From: a virus
IMG/VR virus record: IMGVR_UViG_3300030419_004471
Span: 149,602 to 213,601 of that record
Length of the DNA: 64,000 nt
Strand: one strand, 5' to 3'
Every line of letters starts with the position of its first letter. Position 1 is the stretch's first letter. The notes below the pieces were generated by a model. The model did not search any database, was not told the origin of the DNA, and was given only the letters and a program-made list of their open reading frames with translations. Below are positions 49,156 through 57,845 of this stretch, one piece after another. Made by a program: the position numbers and the translations under genes.

Positions 49156-51276
49156 TTAATATGTTCCCCCATCTATTGTTAATGTTAAAGATGATATGTC
49201 AGTTGTTGAAGTCAATTGTTTAGAACCATTTGTTACAACTAACTGAGAAGCCGTTAGTCCACTAACTATTACATTATTTGCAATTGTTAATGTTGTTCCA
49301 CTTTCAGAAAGTATAGAATCAGCGATTACACCAGCTGAACTAAATTTAGTAATTTTATCTCCAGTACCAGTACCAACTACTACTCTTGCTTCAGAACCTA
49401 AAGCTCCAGCAATCCAATAATCCTCACTTGCATCCCATAGTAATGAACCTGATGTACCAGTTGAAACTGCATCTTTTACTAAGATACCAGCATCAGCCGC
49501 AGTACCAGCATAATTTAACTCTAATACATTATCACCTATGTTCAAATTAGATGATGAAATAAAAGTCTTTGTCCCATTAACTGTTAAATCACCAGGTATG
49601 ACAACCGTAGTACCTGCTGCACCTACTGTAAGTGTATTAGAACCGATTGTATCAAATATTGTTTTATCACCTGATGTTAAATCTAAATCTGTTAATCCAA
49701 CGAGTGCAGTAATCGTACCACCCAAAGAAGTATCAGTAGTACCAATTGTGATTCCATCATTTGCAAGTTTTGCATTTGCAATTGAACCAGCCAACATAGC
49801 GTTACTAACTGTACCCCAAGAAGCATCTGTTCCATCTGATTGTAAAACAGTGTTTGCTCCACCAACAGATAAAGCCGCAGGGTCTCCACTAGCATCACCA
49901 TATATAATACTACCTCTTGTAAGTCCTGCCATTTTAGCTAGGGTTATAGCGTTATCTGCTATATATGCAGTTGCTATAGTTGTACCATTCCAAACACCAG
50001 TAGTAATTGTACCCAATGTTGTAATATTTGTAGTACCAGCAGCTGCTACTGCAGTTCCTCCGATAGTCAATGCATCCGTTTCTAATGTACCATCAACATC
50101 AATATCTCCTGCTAAATCAATATTACCAGGTATTGTTACAGTAGAACTTGCTCCAGCTCCAAGAGTTACATCTACCTCTCCATCAGTTGCATGTTCACCT
50201 TCTAATACTAAACCTGCTGTTAATTGTGTAGTAGTTCCATCACTTTCTGCTACAAGTAATGATAACTTACCTGCTTCATCCGTATTATCTGCCTCTGAAA
50301 CTTGTGCTACAATTTTTGCGAAAGTAGTTTGTGTTTGCCCTGCATCATCACCAATAAATTCGATATTACCAATAATATCTCCATCTGCTCCTGCTGAACC
50401 TTTATCTTTTGAAAATCTTAAACGAGCTCCGTTTGTATCAGAAGTAGTATTTTTGATTTCAATAAGCGGGTCGGTTGAATTAGCTGATGTAAATGTTACT
50501 GTATCTTGTGTTATCGTTCCAACACCCGTTATTTGTGCTGCTCCACTAATCAATGTGTGAGAAGCTCCTGCTCTACCTTCATAAGTTGTAGCTAAAGAAG
50601 CCGTAGTGGATTCAATATTATCTAATCGATTATCAAAAGAAGCCGTAGTGGATTCTAAATTTGTAATATCTATTGTATTTGAAGCTGTATAAGCATTCAA
50701 TGAAGTATTTTCTTCTGATTGAGAAATAAATCCTAAATCAGTTATTTGTTTTGAAGAACTTATATATCCCGTTGTAAGTACTGAACCAGTAAAAGAATGA
50801 ATATTACTGATATTAATTGTATTTGAAGCCGTATAAGCATTTAATAAGGTAACAGATGCTTCCGTAGAACCCTCTAATGCTGCGTTTATAGTTACACCTC
50901 CACTTCCAGAAGATACTGTTACATTTGTACCTCCTATAAAGGCTGTATCGGGAGTATTTGGTATATCTGCATAAACTATTTGAGTTGAACCACTTACTGT
51001 TCCAGTTGGAAGTTGTGCTGCACCAGATATAATATTACTACCACCTAATATTTGTATAGATTGAGATACTATTCCTCTACCAGCTAACTCTACTCCAGTT
51101 AATTGAGTACCACCTCCAATAAAATCTGAAGCTGATATATCACCACTTGCGGTTAGAGAACCTGTTAATTGTAATGAACCTGTATTAATAAAAGAACCGC
51201 TAACTTGAAATTCTCCGTGAATTATCGATGCGGTTACTATACCTTCTATTTGTTTACTTGAAATTAACGTTGCCAT
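49156..51276 (-). CDS. Tail fibre/baseplate fibre protein
   Basis: A 706-residue fibre without an S74 domain. The N-terminus has ISSKQIEGIVTASIIHGEFQ and GSLTASGDISASDFIGGG; the middle has coiled repeats (NAYTASNTIDITNLESTTASFDNR); the C-terminal third shares the block GTKTFISSSNLNIGDNVLEL and GTSGSLLWDASEDYWIAG with the long S74 fibre. It may form the proximal part of a fibre whose tip is the S74 protein. It is followed by a terminator. Confidence 0.78.
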   Translation of the reverse strand: MATLISSKQIEGIVTASIIHGEFQVSGSFINTGSLQLTGSLTASGDISASDFIGGGTQLTGVELAGRGIVSQSIQILGGSNIISGAAQLPTGTVSGSTQIVYADIPNTPDTAFIGGTNVTVSSGSGGVTINAALEGSTEASVTLLNAYTASNTINISNIHSFTGSVLTTGYISSSKQITDLGFISQSEENTSLNAYTASNTIDITNLESTTASFDNRLDNIESTTASLATTYEGRAGASHTLISGAAQITGVGTITQDTVTFTSANSTDPLIEIKNTTSDTNGARLRFSKDKGSAGADGDIIGNIEFIGDDAGQTQTTFAKIVAQVSEADNTDEAGKLSLLVAESDGTTTQLTAGLVLEGEHATDGEVDVTLGAGASSTVTIPGNIDLAGDIDVDGTLETDALTIGGTAVAAAGTTNITTLGTITTGVWNGTTIATAYIADNAITLAKMAGLTRGSIIYGDASGDPAALSVGGANTVLQSDGTDASWGTVSNAMLAGSIANAKLANDGITIGTTDTSLGGTITALVGLTDLDLTSGDKTIFDTIGSNTLTVGAAGTTVVIPGDLTVNGTKTFISSSNLNIGDNVLELNYAGTAADAGILVKDAVSTGTSGSLLWDASEDYWIAGALGSEARVVVGTGTGDKITKFSSAGVIADSILSESGTTLTIANNVIVSGLTASQLVVTNGSKQLTSTTDISSLTLTIDGGTY

Positions 51277-51665
51277 TATCTATCTGTTATCTTCCCCTTA
51301 ACTAAAAAGTCACTAGCTACTATATCGCCTGGACTATCTACTATACTTTGATTAAACGTAACTACCACATTTGTACCATTATCTTCTACTCCATATCTTG
51401 ATGATGGTTGTTTAACACCTTGTAAATAAATATCAACAAAATCAGAATGATTATCAACTTTTAGCTCTTCATATATAATTTTTTTATCAGAAAGGGTTAA
51501 AATGAACAATACACCCGATAAAGTTATGGAGTCTGGAGTATGATTTGTAACGAACATATCATCAAAAACATTTTGTGCAAAGTCATTAACTTTACCCTTA
51601 TCATTTATAGGCATTACCAAATCAGGTTTTTTCCTATAGCTGCCATGTTTTTCAAAAGTTTTCAT
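51276..51665 (-). CDS. Virion structural protein, fibre-associated
   Basis: A 129-residue protein. The C-terminal half has the fibre-domain pattern VDIYLQGVKQPSSRYGVEDNGTNVVVTFNQSIVDSPGDIV, which occurs in phage proteins that attach fibres to the baseplate or neck. It is coupled to both neighbours by one-base overlaps. A role as adaptor for the following fibre is likely from position. Confidence 0.6.
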   Translation of the reverse strand: MKTFEKHGSYRKKPDLVMPINDKGKVNDFAQNVFDDMFVTNHTPDSITLSGVLFILTLSDKKIIYEELKVDNHSDFVDIYLQGVKQPSSRYGVEDNGTNVVVTFNQSIVDSPGDIVASDFLVKGKITDR

Positions 51666-51997
51666 TATACTGATTCTAAATCTCCTTCTATAACTATTAT
51701 ATCACTATTACTTAATGCATAATCAAAATTTGCTTTTTTAAATTTTATAAATAAATCATTGTCAATTTGCTCAGTTATATAATCATCTTCTATTATAAAC
51801 TGTCCATTTACAAAAATATCATATCTTGCATGAACCGGTCTTAGCTTTTCATATCTACTACGAAGATTTTTTATTTTAACATTCGATACCTTCCAAACAT
51901 AATATGTTGTATCATCTACTAAATCAACTTCTTCTAATTGATATTCATTAGGTTCATTTAATTCGTTTAAAATATCTCTAATTTCTTTTACACTCAT
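51665..51997 (-). CDS. Hypothetical structural protein
   Basis: A 110-residue acidic protein with strands such as TYYVWKVSNVKIKNLRSRYEKLRP and ARYDIFVNGQFIIEDDY. It overlaps the upstream gp15-like gene by four bases and the downstream fibre adaptor by one, so it belongs to the neck/fibre operon. The DIFVNG segment resembles the IYLQG/VYING surface loop of its neighbours, suggesting related beta domains. Function unknown. Confidence 0.6.
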   Translation of the reverse strand: MSVKEIRDILNELNEPNEYQLEEVDLVDDTTYYVWKVSNVKIKNLRSRYEKLRPVHARYDIFVNGQFIIEDDYITEQIDNDLFIKFKKANFDYALSNSDIIVIEGDLESV

Positions 51998-53136
51998 ACT
52001 TCCTCAAACTTTCCTACAATTCCAAGTTCGTGAGATGCAGTTATAATATATCCTAATGATGATGTAGTTGCTACTAAATCATCTGGATATGTTCCTCCTT
52101 CACTAAGAGAACCTGTTGTAAAATTAAATTCAACTTCATTTTCAGAACCACTTACGTGATAAGTGTATTTTTTAGGGTCTATGAATAATCCATTAATATA
52201 AACTCTAAACCATTTTTCTGTATCAAAGTTTCCAACTAATGATGGTGGTAATTTTGGTACTTTAGCATTATAAATTTTAACTGTATCTGCATCTATACGA
52301 CTTCCAGTTGTAGAACCTCTAATCGCAAGAAAATCTAATACATCCGAATATTGATTTTGTGCGCTTGTATCTGATGGGTTTAGTACATTCCCACCACCTC
52401 CAGTTAAATCAGTCTCATATCCAAAAACTACTCTCTTTGGTGTAAATTCTTTAGTGATTGTTGGTTTATTATCAAACTCTTCAGGTAATAAATATGCATT
52501 AACTGCCATAGTGAACGTTGTTCTAACTATTCTTTCACTACCTTCTCCTACTTCTGTCTGATTATCAAACGAATCAACTCTTACCCTAAATTTATATTTT
52601 TTCTTATCTCCCCAATATTCATCAGTAGCGTATTGAAATGCTTCTACTATTTTATTCATATGTTCTGTAAAGTTTGTCCAAATCATTACTTCATATGAAA
52701 CTGTAACATAATCGGGCATTGCTATATTAAATGATTCTGCATTTGGTTTAACTCCATTCATTAAACCAAACTTGTCATATTTCTGTCTTTTATTATATTT
52801 TGTTATTGATGGGTATGATATTTTTCTATTCATTGTATTAGCTAAAGTATCATCTCTAGCTATACTATTTCTTTTGTACATTACTAATGGAATTTGGATT
52901 CTTCCTCGTACATCTCTTATGAATCCATCTTTACTTGCGGCTTTCCATCTTTCTGGATTACCATAGATAAGAGGAACTTTTACTTTTGTTCCATTTTCAT
53001 CAACATCAGGAATTACAACATCAGTCATATATTCCATCATAGCATAATCTATATCATATAAAGTTATACCAAATTTCTCATTTACAGCTATTTGCTGTCC
53101 TCTATTCTTTACCTTATCTAACGGGTCTTTTGCCAT
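51994..53136 (-). CDS. gp15-like tail terminator/sheath stabiliser with C-terminal extension
   Basis: A 380-residue protein. Residues 20-110 read VVIPDV...KVKVPLIYGNPERW, IQIPLVMYKRNSIARDDTL, the V-PL-YG...R...I-PLM pattern of T4-like gp15 tail completion proteins. Residues about 140-220 continue with YVTVSYEVMIWTNFTEHMNKIVEAFQ. The last 140 residues form an additional beta domain (FRVYINGLFIDPKKYTYHVSGSENEVEFNF) not expected in T4 gp15 and related in style to fibre-adaptor domains. Confidence 0.6.
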   Translation of the reverse strand: MAKDPLDKVKNRGQQIAVNEKFGITLYDIDYAMMEYMTDVVIPDVDENGTKVKVPLIYGNPERWKAASKDGFIRDVRGRIQIPLVMYKRNSIARDDTLANTMNRKISYPSITKYNKRQKYDKFGLMNGVKPNAESFNIAMPDYVTVSYEVMIWTNFTEHMNKIVEAFQYATDEYWGDKKKYKFRVRVDSFDNQTEVGEGSERIVRTTFTMAVNAYLLPEEFDNKPTITKEFTPKRVVFGYETDLTGGGGNVLNPSDTSAQNQYSDVLDFLAIRGSTTGSRIDADTVKIYNAKVPKLPPSLVGNFDTEKWFRVYINGLFIDPKKYTYHVSGSENEVEFNFTTGSLSEGGTYPDDLVATTSSLGYIITASHELGIVGKFEEV

Positions 53137-53591
53137 TATACTATTCTACTTTCTAAATTTAATTGAGAACGTCTTGTCATAAATGTAGAAACAATAATTG
53201 AGAATTTCTCTCCACTTCTTCCTCCTATCAGTTGGTCCTCTCTGACATTACTAATCTCAAAATATGCTTCATTATGAAATACTATATCTCCAATCTCAGG
53301 ATATACATCCTTTTCTTCTAAAGTAAATCTGTTGAATCTGAATTCTACATTTTGACCTGTATCTGGTCCGAATCCTTCATAATTGGTGATAGTATCTTCT
53401 CTTTCTATGATACAATTTATTGTAACTCCTTGATGATATGATTTATTTAAAGATTCTCCATACAGATTTGTTCTACTTTCAGAAATTGAAAGCTTGAAGA
53501 ATTGTATTGCAGTTGATACTACATCTTCAACTAACTCTTTTGATATCTTTTCGAAAAAAGCTAAATCTTTACTTTGTATAAATCTTGCCAT
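53136..53591 (-). CDS. Neck protein, gp14-like
   Basis: A 151-residue protein starting MARFIQSKDLAFFEKISKELVEDVVSTAIQFFKLSISESRTNLYGESLNKSYHQGV. The helix followed by YGE.....Y and an acidic beta core (INCIIEREDTITNYEGFGPDTGQNVEFRFNRF) fits gp14-type neck proteins. Location after gp13-like and before gp15-like genes matches the T4 order 13-14-15. Assignment is by context and weak pattern. Confidence 0.6.
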   Translation of the reverse strand: MARFIQSKDLAFFEKISKELVEDVVSTAIQFFKLSISESRTNLYGESLNKSYHQGVTINCIIEREDTITNYEGFGPDTGQNVEFRFNRFTLEEKDVYPEIGDIVFHNEAYFEISNVREDQLIGGRSGEKFSIIVSTFMTRRSQLNLESRIV

Positions 53592-53596
53592 CTTTA

Positions 53597-54742
53597 TTAT
53601 CCAATATAAATGTTCAGCGGTATTTTGGCCACTACTCTTTGTTGTGCATCAGCTTGGTCCGCTTCACTGGTATATCTTTCTTTATCTGATAAATCTTCAA
53701 GTACTTGTCTTAATTGTTCTATCAGAGTATCTTTTTCAGTTTGTGCTTCAGCTCTAAGAGCGCCTCCATCTAATGTTACCTCCGAACCCGGTATTGGAAC
53801 AGATGAAAATTTTTCTCTTACTGCACCTAATAACTCTTTTGCTAAAGCTAAGGTGTATTTTCTAATCCATTGTTTACCAACATCATTTATTTTACTATAA
53901 GTGTGAAAATCATATCCAGTATTTGAATAATCTGCAACTACACCATCTGTTACTGAAGTTGCATTGTCATCAAACTCTTTTTGAACAATATATTCAAACC
54001 ATAATGTTTCTGCCTTTGCTGGTTTTGGGAATATTCTTAATTTGTTATTAACAATATTGAACGAAAATGCCGATTTTCTATATGAATCATTAAATTCAAT
54101 AGCTTGAATTCTTAATAAATCTTCATATATTGGCATCAATATAAATTGTGCTGCTGGTGAGAATGAACCGAATCCAAACTCATCAACTAAATTTAATGTT
54201 CCTTGTCCACTTATAGAATATGGGTCAAAGAATCTATTAGTAGCTGGAGTTGCTTCATAGAATACTTTAGTTACTTGTATTCTATTTTCACTTTCGGAAA
54301 CATCACCCCATAATGCTTGTAAATCATATGTTTGTGAACCCGAATCTATTGTTATACTACCGCTTTTTATATCCACATTACCACCTACTCCTGCGTAAGT
54401 ACCATAAGAATTAGCTATTTGAATAAGATTTGGTAGTGGGTTACCTTCTATGTTCTTTTGTGTATAATTAGAACCTGTTGGTTGACCTTGTAAAGAACTA
54501 AGGTTATTTTTTATATTAAATTGGTTTACCTGTGCTGAATATTCGGAAACTGCTTCTTCAAAACAAGCGTAAAAGTTTAAATCCACCAATTCAACATCTA
54601 CAATTGGGTATCCCATTCTCTTAGCACACCAACTTGCTACTTTAGGTCCTTCTGTTTGATATTCTGTATCTGTATCGTATATACCAAACGGAGTTGAACC
54701 TGATATATCATTCTCTACTGAACCAGTCCAATAATTTGCCAT
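53597..54742 (-). CDS. Neck protein, gp13-like
   Basis: A 381-residue protein. The N-terminal helix pattern VASWCAKRMGYPIVDVELVDLNFYACFEEAVSEYSAQVNQFNI and the later block IYEDLLRIQAIEFNDSYRKSAFSFNIVNNKLRIFPKP are typical of T4-like gp13 head completion/neck proteins. It has a good Shine-Dalgarno (AGGAG, seven bases before ATG) and is preceded by a terminator and an ATATTTATA box, marking the start of a new transcript after the capsid gene. Confidence 0.68.
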   Translation of the reverse strand: MANYWTGSVENDISGSTPFGIYDTDTEYQTEGPKVASWCAKRMGYPIVDVELVDLNFYACFEEAVSEYSAQVNQFNIKNNLSSLQGQPTGSNYTQKNIEGNPLPNLIQIANSYGTYAGVGGNVDIKSGSITIDSGSQTYDLQALWGDVSESENRIQVTKVFYEATPATNRFFDPYSISGQGTLNLVDEFGFGSFSPAAQFILMPIYEDLLRIQAIEFNDSYRKSAFSFNIVNNKLRIFPKPAKAETLWFEYIVQKEFDDNATSVTDGVVADYSNTGYDFHTYSKINDVGKQWIRKYTLALAKELLGAVREKFSSVPIPGSEVTLDGGALRAEAQTEKDTLIEQLRQVLEDLSDKERYTSEADQADAQQRVVAKIPLNIYIG

Positions 54743-54771
54743 TGTATTTCTCCTATATATAGTTTATCTTA

Positions 54772-54780
54772 TATAAATAT
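54772..54780 (-). promoter_or_regulatory. ATATTTATA box, putative late promoter
   Basis: Located between the capsid terminator (54808-54837) and the gp13-like gene, 30 bases before its ATG. A TTGG does occur upstream (complement of 54797-54800) but the spacer to this box is too short for the host-type promoter. Confidence 0.5.
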
Positions 54781-54807
54781 CAAATAATATTAATATCCAA
54801 AAAAGAC

Positions 54808-54837
54808 ACAAAAAAAAGGGGAAATTTCTTTCCCCTT
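54808..54837 (-). terminator. Rho-independent terminator after major capsid gene
   Basis: Nine-base-pair stem AAGGGGAAA / TTTCCCCTT with a four-base loop, followed on the minus strand by seven to eight T. It separates the very highly expressed capsid gene from the neck genes. Confidence 0.88.
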
Positions 54838-54876
54838 AATTTTTTACTAGATTCTATGAATCTACTGAATTAAATC

Positions 54877-56511
54877 TTATAAAGTATCTAAATCAGCGAT
54901 TTCAATCTTACCATAGAATTCTGGTCTTACCATCTTCTTAGCGTATCTAGTCATTACACCTCTTCTTGGTGTAAAGTTCGCTGGGTCATAAACCAACGGA
55001 GTCATTATAAGCGGTACATATGGTGCATAAACTGCTCCACTTTCAAGGAAGTTGCTACCTTTAAATCCTAATAAGATTTCGTTAGAAGTCATATAAGGGT
55101 TTTTGTAAACAGTATATCTGTTTGCAAGAGCACCTACTTGAGTTACACCAGCTGCGAATTCCATAGCGTTTGCATCAGCGTTAACTGAGAAACCTGGAAT
55201 TGATTCTAGAATAGTACAAGCATCAGGACTAGCCACGATGAAGTTTGCACCACCTCTTAGAGTCAATTGGTGAATTCTGTTTGAAACTTTGTTGATTTTA
55301 ACACCTAATGTTTGGAACCAGGTATTTCTTTGGTATGCTACAGAAGAACTTGGTGCAGTCCATCCAGTACCATCCCACTCTTTACCAATAGTTACAGACC
55401 ATTTTTCACTTGATAATGCATTAGTTTTTAACATATCTAAGATTTCTAAGTCAATCTCTAATGAGATATACTCAGATAACATAGAAGTTAATTCAGCTTC
55501 TGCATCAATTGAGTGATAAGCGTTAAGGTCTTGCGCTAATTCAGGAGTCCATACTGCTTTTAACTTTCTAGTCTTAGCAACGATTGCCTCTGATTTCAAT
55601 TCAAGATCGATTTCAGGGATATCAAGTATAGTTCCAGAAGATGCAGCTCCAGCATTCATAACTGGGTCTCTATCTTCGAAATCACCTCTGTTAGTAGAAG
55701 CAGGTACATCAGCGTAGTTAATAGTACACGCGTCGATACCAGCATCTTCTGATGCAGATACAAAGAATACATAGTTTGAACCGTCAACTTTGTTGAAGTC
55801 ACCAAGTGTTTCAACTAGCTCAGTTCCACCAGTACCAGCGTTTACAACAGTAAATGCTCTAATTGCATCGTCATCAGCATTAGATGATACGTTAGATTTA
55901 GCGATTGTAATTTTTATGACCTCATTTGCTGCAATAGATGCAGTAAAGTTTGAGTCATATCTTAAGTCAGCGTTAGATGCAGTTGCAACAGTTGTGTTAC
56001 CTGCAGATACCGCTACTGATTGGTCGTTAAGGGTATAACCATAACGTCCACTACCATATAAACCATCTTTAGCTACGTTAGTTGAACCTAAATCACTTCC
56101 GTCTCCACCGAAAATCGATGAACCAGAATATGGAGTTACGTCCGAACCACTACCAAATTGATTGTTAAAGTACTTAAAGTCTAAATAGAAGATAAGTCCT
56201 GAAGGTAAGTTCATAGGTTGAACAGAAACGAAATTCTTCGCACTGATTTCACCAAAAATTCTTCTTACCAATGGTAGAGCTACACCATTCCACTCTTCAT
56301 TACCTGAAGCGGCAGAAGTAGCGTTAGCTTCATCAAGCAATTGTTTTGCTTGGTTTTCTAAAAGAACAGCCATCTGTGATTGTTCTCTTTCTTTTAAGCC
56401 TTCAAGAAGTCCAGTTTTTTCCCATTTGTTTTTCAAACCTCTAGTTTGCTCAAGCATTACTGCTTGTGGGTTCTTTCCTTCTGTTAGCTTTGATAAATCA
56501 AAATTTGCCAT
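54877..56511 (-). CDS. 23: Major capsid protein, gp23
   Basis: A 544-residue capsid protein. The N-terminal region ending around residue 70 (LLDEANATSAASGNEEW) should be removed by the gp21 protease. The HK97-like body includes LPLVRRIFGEISAKNFVSVQPMNLPSGLIFYLDFKY, TRKLKAVWTPELAQDLNAYHSIDAEAEL and the C-terminal RRGVMTRYAKKMVRPEFYGKIEI. The leader has a strong Shine-Dalgarno (AAAGGAG, nine bases before ATG). It is followed by a terminator and preceded by the scaffold gene. Confidence 0.95.
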   Translation of the reverse strand: MANFDLSKLTEGKNPQAVMLEQTRGLKNKWEKTGLLEGLKEREQSQMAVLLENQAKQLLDEANATSAASGNEEWNGVALPLVRRIFGEISAKNFVSVQPMNLPSGLIFYLDFKYFNNQFGSGSDVTPYSGSSIFGGDGSDLGSTNVAKDGLYGSGRYGYTLNDQSVAVSAGNTTVATASNADLRYDSNFTASIAANEVIKITIAKSNVSSNADDDAIRAFTVVNAGTGGTELVETLGDFNKVDGSNYVFFVSASEDAGIDACTINYADVPASTNRGDFEDRDPVMNAGAASSGTILDIPEIDLELKSEAIVAKTRKLKAVWTPELAQDLNAYHSIDAEAELTSMLSEYISLEIDLEILDMLKTNALSSEKWSVTIGKEWDGTGWTAPSSSVAYQRNTWFQTLGVKINKVSNRIHQLTLRGGANFIVASPDACTILESIPGFSVNADANAMEFAAGVTQVGALANRYTVYKNPYMTSNEILLGFKGSNFLESGAVYAPYVPLIMTPLVYDPANFTPRRGVMTRYAKKMVRPEFYGKIEIADLDTL

Positions 56512-56532
56512 TTGTTTTCTCTCCTTTAAAAA

Positions 56533-57684
56533 TTATTTAATGTTAGCTAACTTCTTAAATCTGTTAGCGATTTCGTTACCTTCAGAAATAATTTCTTTCT
56601 TAGGAGCAGTAGATTTAGTTACTGTAGATGCGATACCTTCAGTAATTTTTCTAGTCTGTCTTTTTTCTCCCGTGAATTTCATTGATTCTGCTAAAGTAGC
56701 GAATACCAATTTCACCTCTCTTACAGATTTTGTTCTGTCAAGAGTTTCAACAACTTTATGTTTTTGGTCATTGTTCATAACATATGAACGGAATAACTTA
56801 TTAGCATAAAGTAATTTTGCGTTTAGAAGGTTAACTTCATTGATAGTCTTTTTAAGTTCTTTGATAGTAGAGTATGCCTCTTCAAGTTCCTTATTAGTTT
56901 CTTCAAGTTCGTTAGATTCTTCAACTGCTTCTTCTTCAGATTCTTCTTCTTCTCCGTATCCCATTTCTCTTAGGATTTCGTCTAAGTCGATGTCATCTTC
57001 TTCTTCTTCAGTTTCAGCTTCTTCCTCAGTTGCTTCTTCTTCTGATGCTTCTTCTTCAGATTCTACTTCAGCTTCAGCTTCAGTTTCTTCTTCAGTTTCT
57101 TCATCATGCAATTCTTCAACCGAATCACCTTCCTCTTCTTCTTCACCTTCTTCTTCAGAAAGTTCAGATTCTAATTCTTTGATGATATCTTCAAGGTTAA
57201 GTTCTTCATCAACCTCTTCTTCATCATCACCATCTTCTTCAGATATTTCTTCAGATTCAGTTACTTCTTCTTCTTCGTCAGCTTCTTCATTAACTTCAGC
57301 TTCCTCAGAAACTTCTTCTTTATCTTCTGTTACGTCTGCTTCTTTTTCCTCAGAAACTTCTTCAGTTTCTTCGTTAACTTCTGCTTCTTTTTCTTCAGAT
57401 ACTTCTTCAGTTTCTTCGTTAACTTCTGCTTCTTCAGTTACTTCTTCAGTAGCTTCTTCAACTTTTTCTTCAGATACTTCTTCTGTAGACTCTTCAACTG
57501 CTTCTTCTACATCTTCTGTATCTTCATCTTCTTCTTCCATTTCTGATTGAAGTTTCTTAGATAAGATAGATTGTAGTTTTGGAGTAAATGCTTCTTCTAA
57601 TGCGATTTTTGCATTAGCGATTGCAGTTTCTCTTACAGCTTTAGCGTCAGCGATGGCTTCTTTTAATAATTTAGAATTTGCCAT
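56533..57684 (-). CDS. 22: Prohead core scaffold, gp22-like, with long acidic insert
   Basis: A 383-residue scaffold. The N-terminal 47 residues (LLKEAIADAKAVRETAIANAKIALEEAF) and C-terminal 115 residues (ELEEAYSTIKELKKTINEVNLLNAKLLYANKLFRSY... RTRKITEGIAST) match T4-like gp22. Between them, residues about 48-265 are almost only Glu, Asp, Ser, Val and Thr, including a 45-bp direct repeat (EVNEETEEVSEEKEA). The protein is longer than T4 gp22 (269 aa). The core is normally chewed to peptides by gp21; the acid load may occupy or organise head space. Confidence 0.85.
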   Translation of the reverse strand: MANSKLLKEAIADAKAVRETAIANAKIALEEAFTPKLQSILSKKLQSEMEEEDEDTEDVEEAVEESTEEVSEEKVEEATEEVTEEAEVNEETEEVSEEKEAEVNEETEEVSEEKEADVTEDKEEVSEEAEVNEEADEEEEVTESEEISEEDGDDEEEVDEELNLEDIIKELESELSEEEGEEEEEGDSVEELHDEETEEETEAEAEVESEEEASEEEATEEEAETEEEEDDIDLDEILREMGYGEEEESEEEAVEESNELEETNKELEEAYSTIKELKKTINEVNLLNAKLLYANKLFRSYVMNNDQKHKVVETLDRTKSVREVKLVFATLAESMKFTGEKRQTRKITEGIASTVTKSTAPKKEIISEGNEIANRFKKLANIK

Positions 57685-57785
57685 AATTGCCTTCCTTTTT
57701 GTTTTCTGAAAATATTAATGTGGATTTTCAATAAGATTAGGTCGGTTGTTCGGTCACCTCATAAAAATGGGTATTCATTAACCAA

Positions 57786-57811
57786 CGAAAAACACACATA
57801 GAACGTGTGTT
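57786..57811 (-). terminator. Hairpin with T-run in the gp22 leader
   Basis: Stem AACACAC / GTGTGTT with a seven-base loop, followed by five T on the minus strand. It follows both the bS21 gene and an ATACTTATA box (57818-57826). If that box is a promoter, the hairpin is the 5' end of the gp22-gp23 mRNA and may stabilise it; otherwise it is a weak terminator for the upstream operon. Confidence 0.6.
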
Positions 57812-57817
57812 ACTGAG

Positions 57818-57826
57818 TATAAGTAT
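57818..57826 (-). promoter_or_regulatory. ATACTTATA box, putative late promoter for gp22-gp23
   Basis: Minus-strand TATAATACTTATACTC directly upstream of the hairpin at 57786-57811, about 134 bases before the gp22 ATG. The same C variant stands before the sheath gene. Confidence 0.45.
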
Positions 57827-57845
57827 TATAATATATTAAAAAACG

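Noticed and set aside
49538-50560. 340-codon plus-strand open frame
   Set aside because: It lies fully antisense to the fibre gene at 49156-51276 and owes its length to the Thr/Gly/Ala-rich codon pattern of that gene.
56840-57550. Long Ser-rich open frame on the plus strand
   Set aside because: It is the antisense shadow of the Glu-rich tract of gp22 (GAA read backwards gives Ser/Phe codons). No ribosome-binding site, and composition is explained by the repeat.
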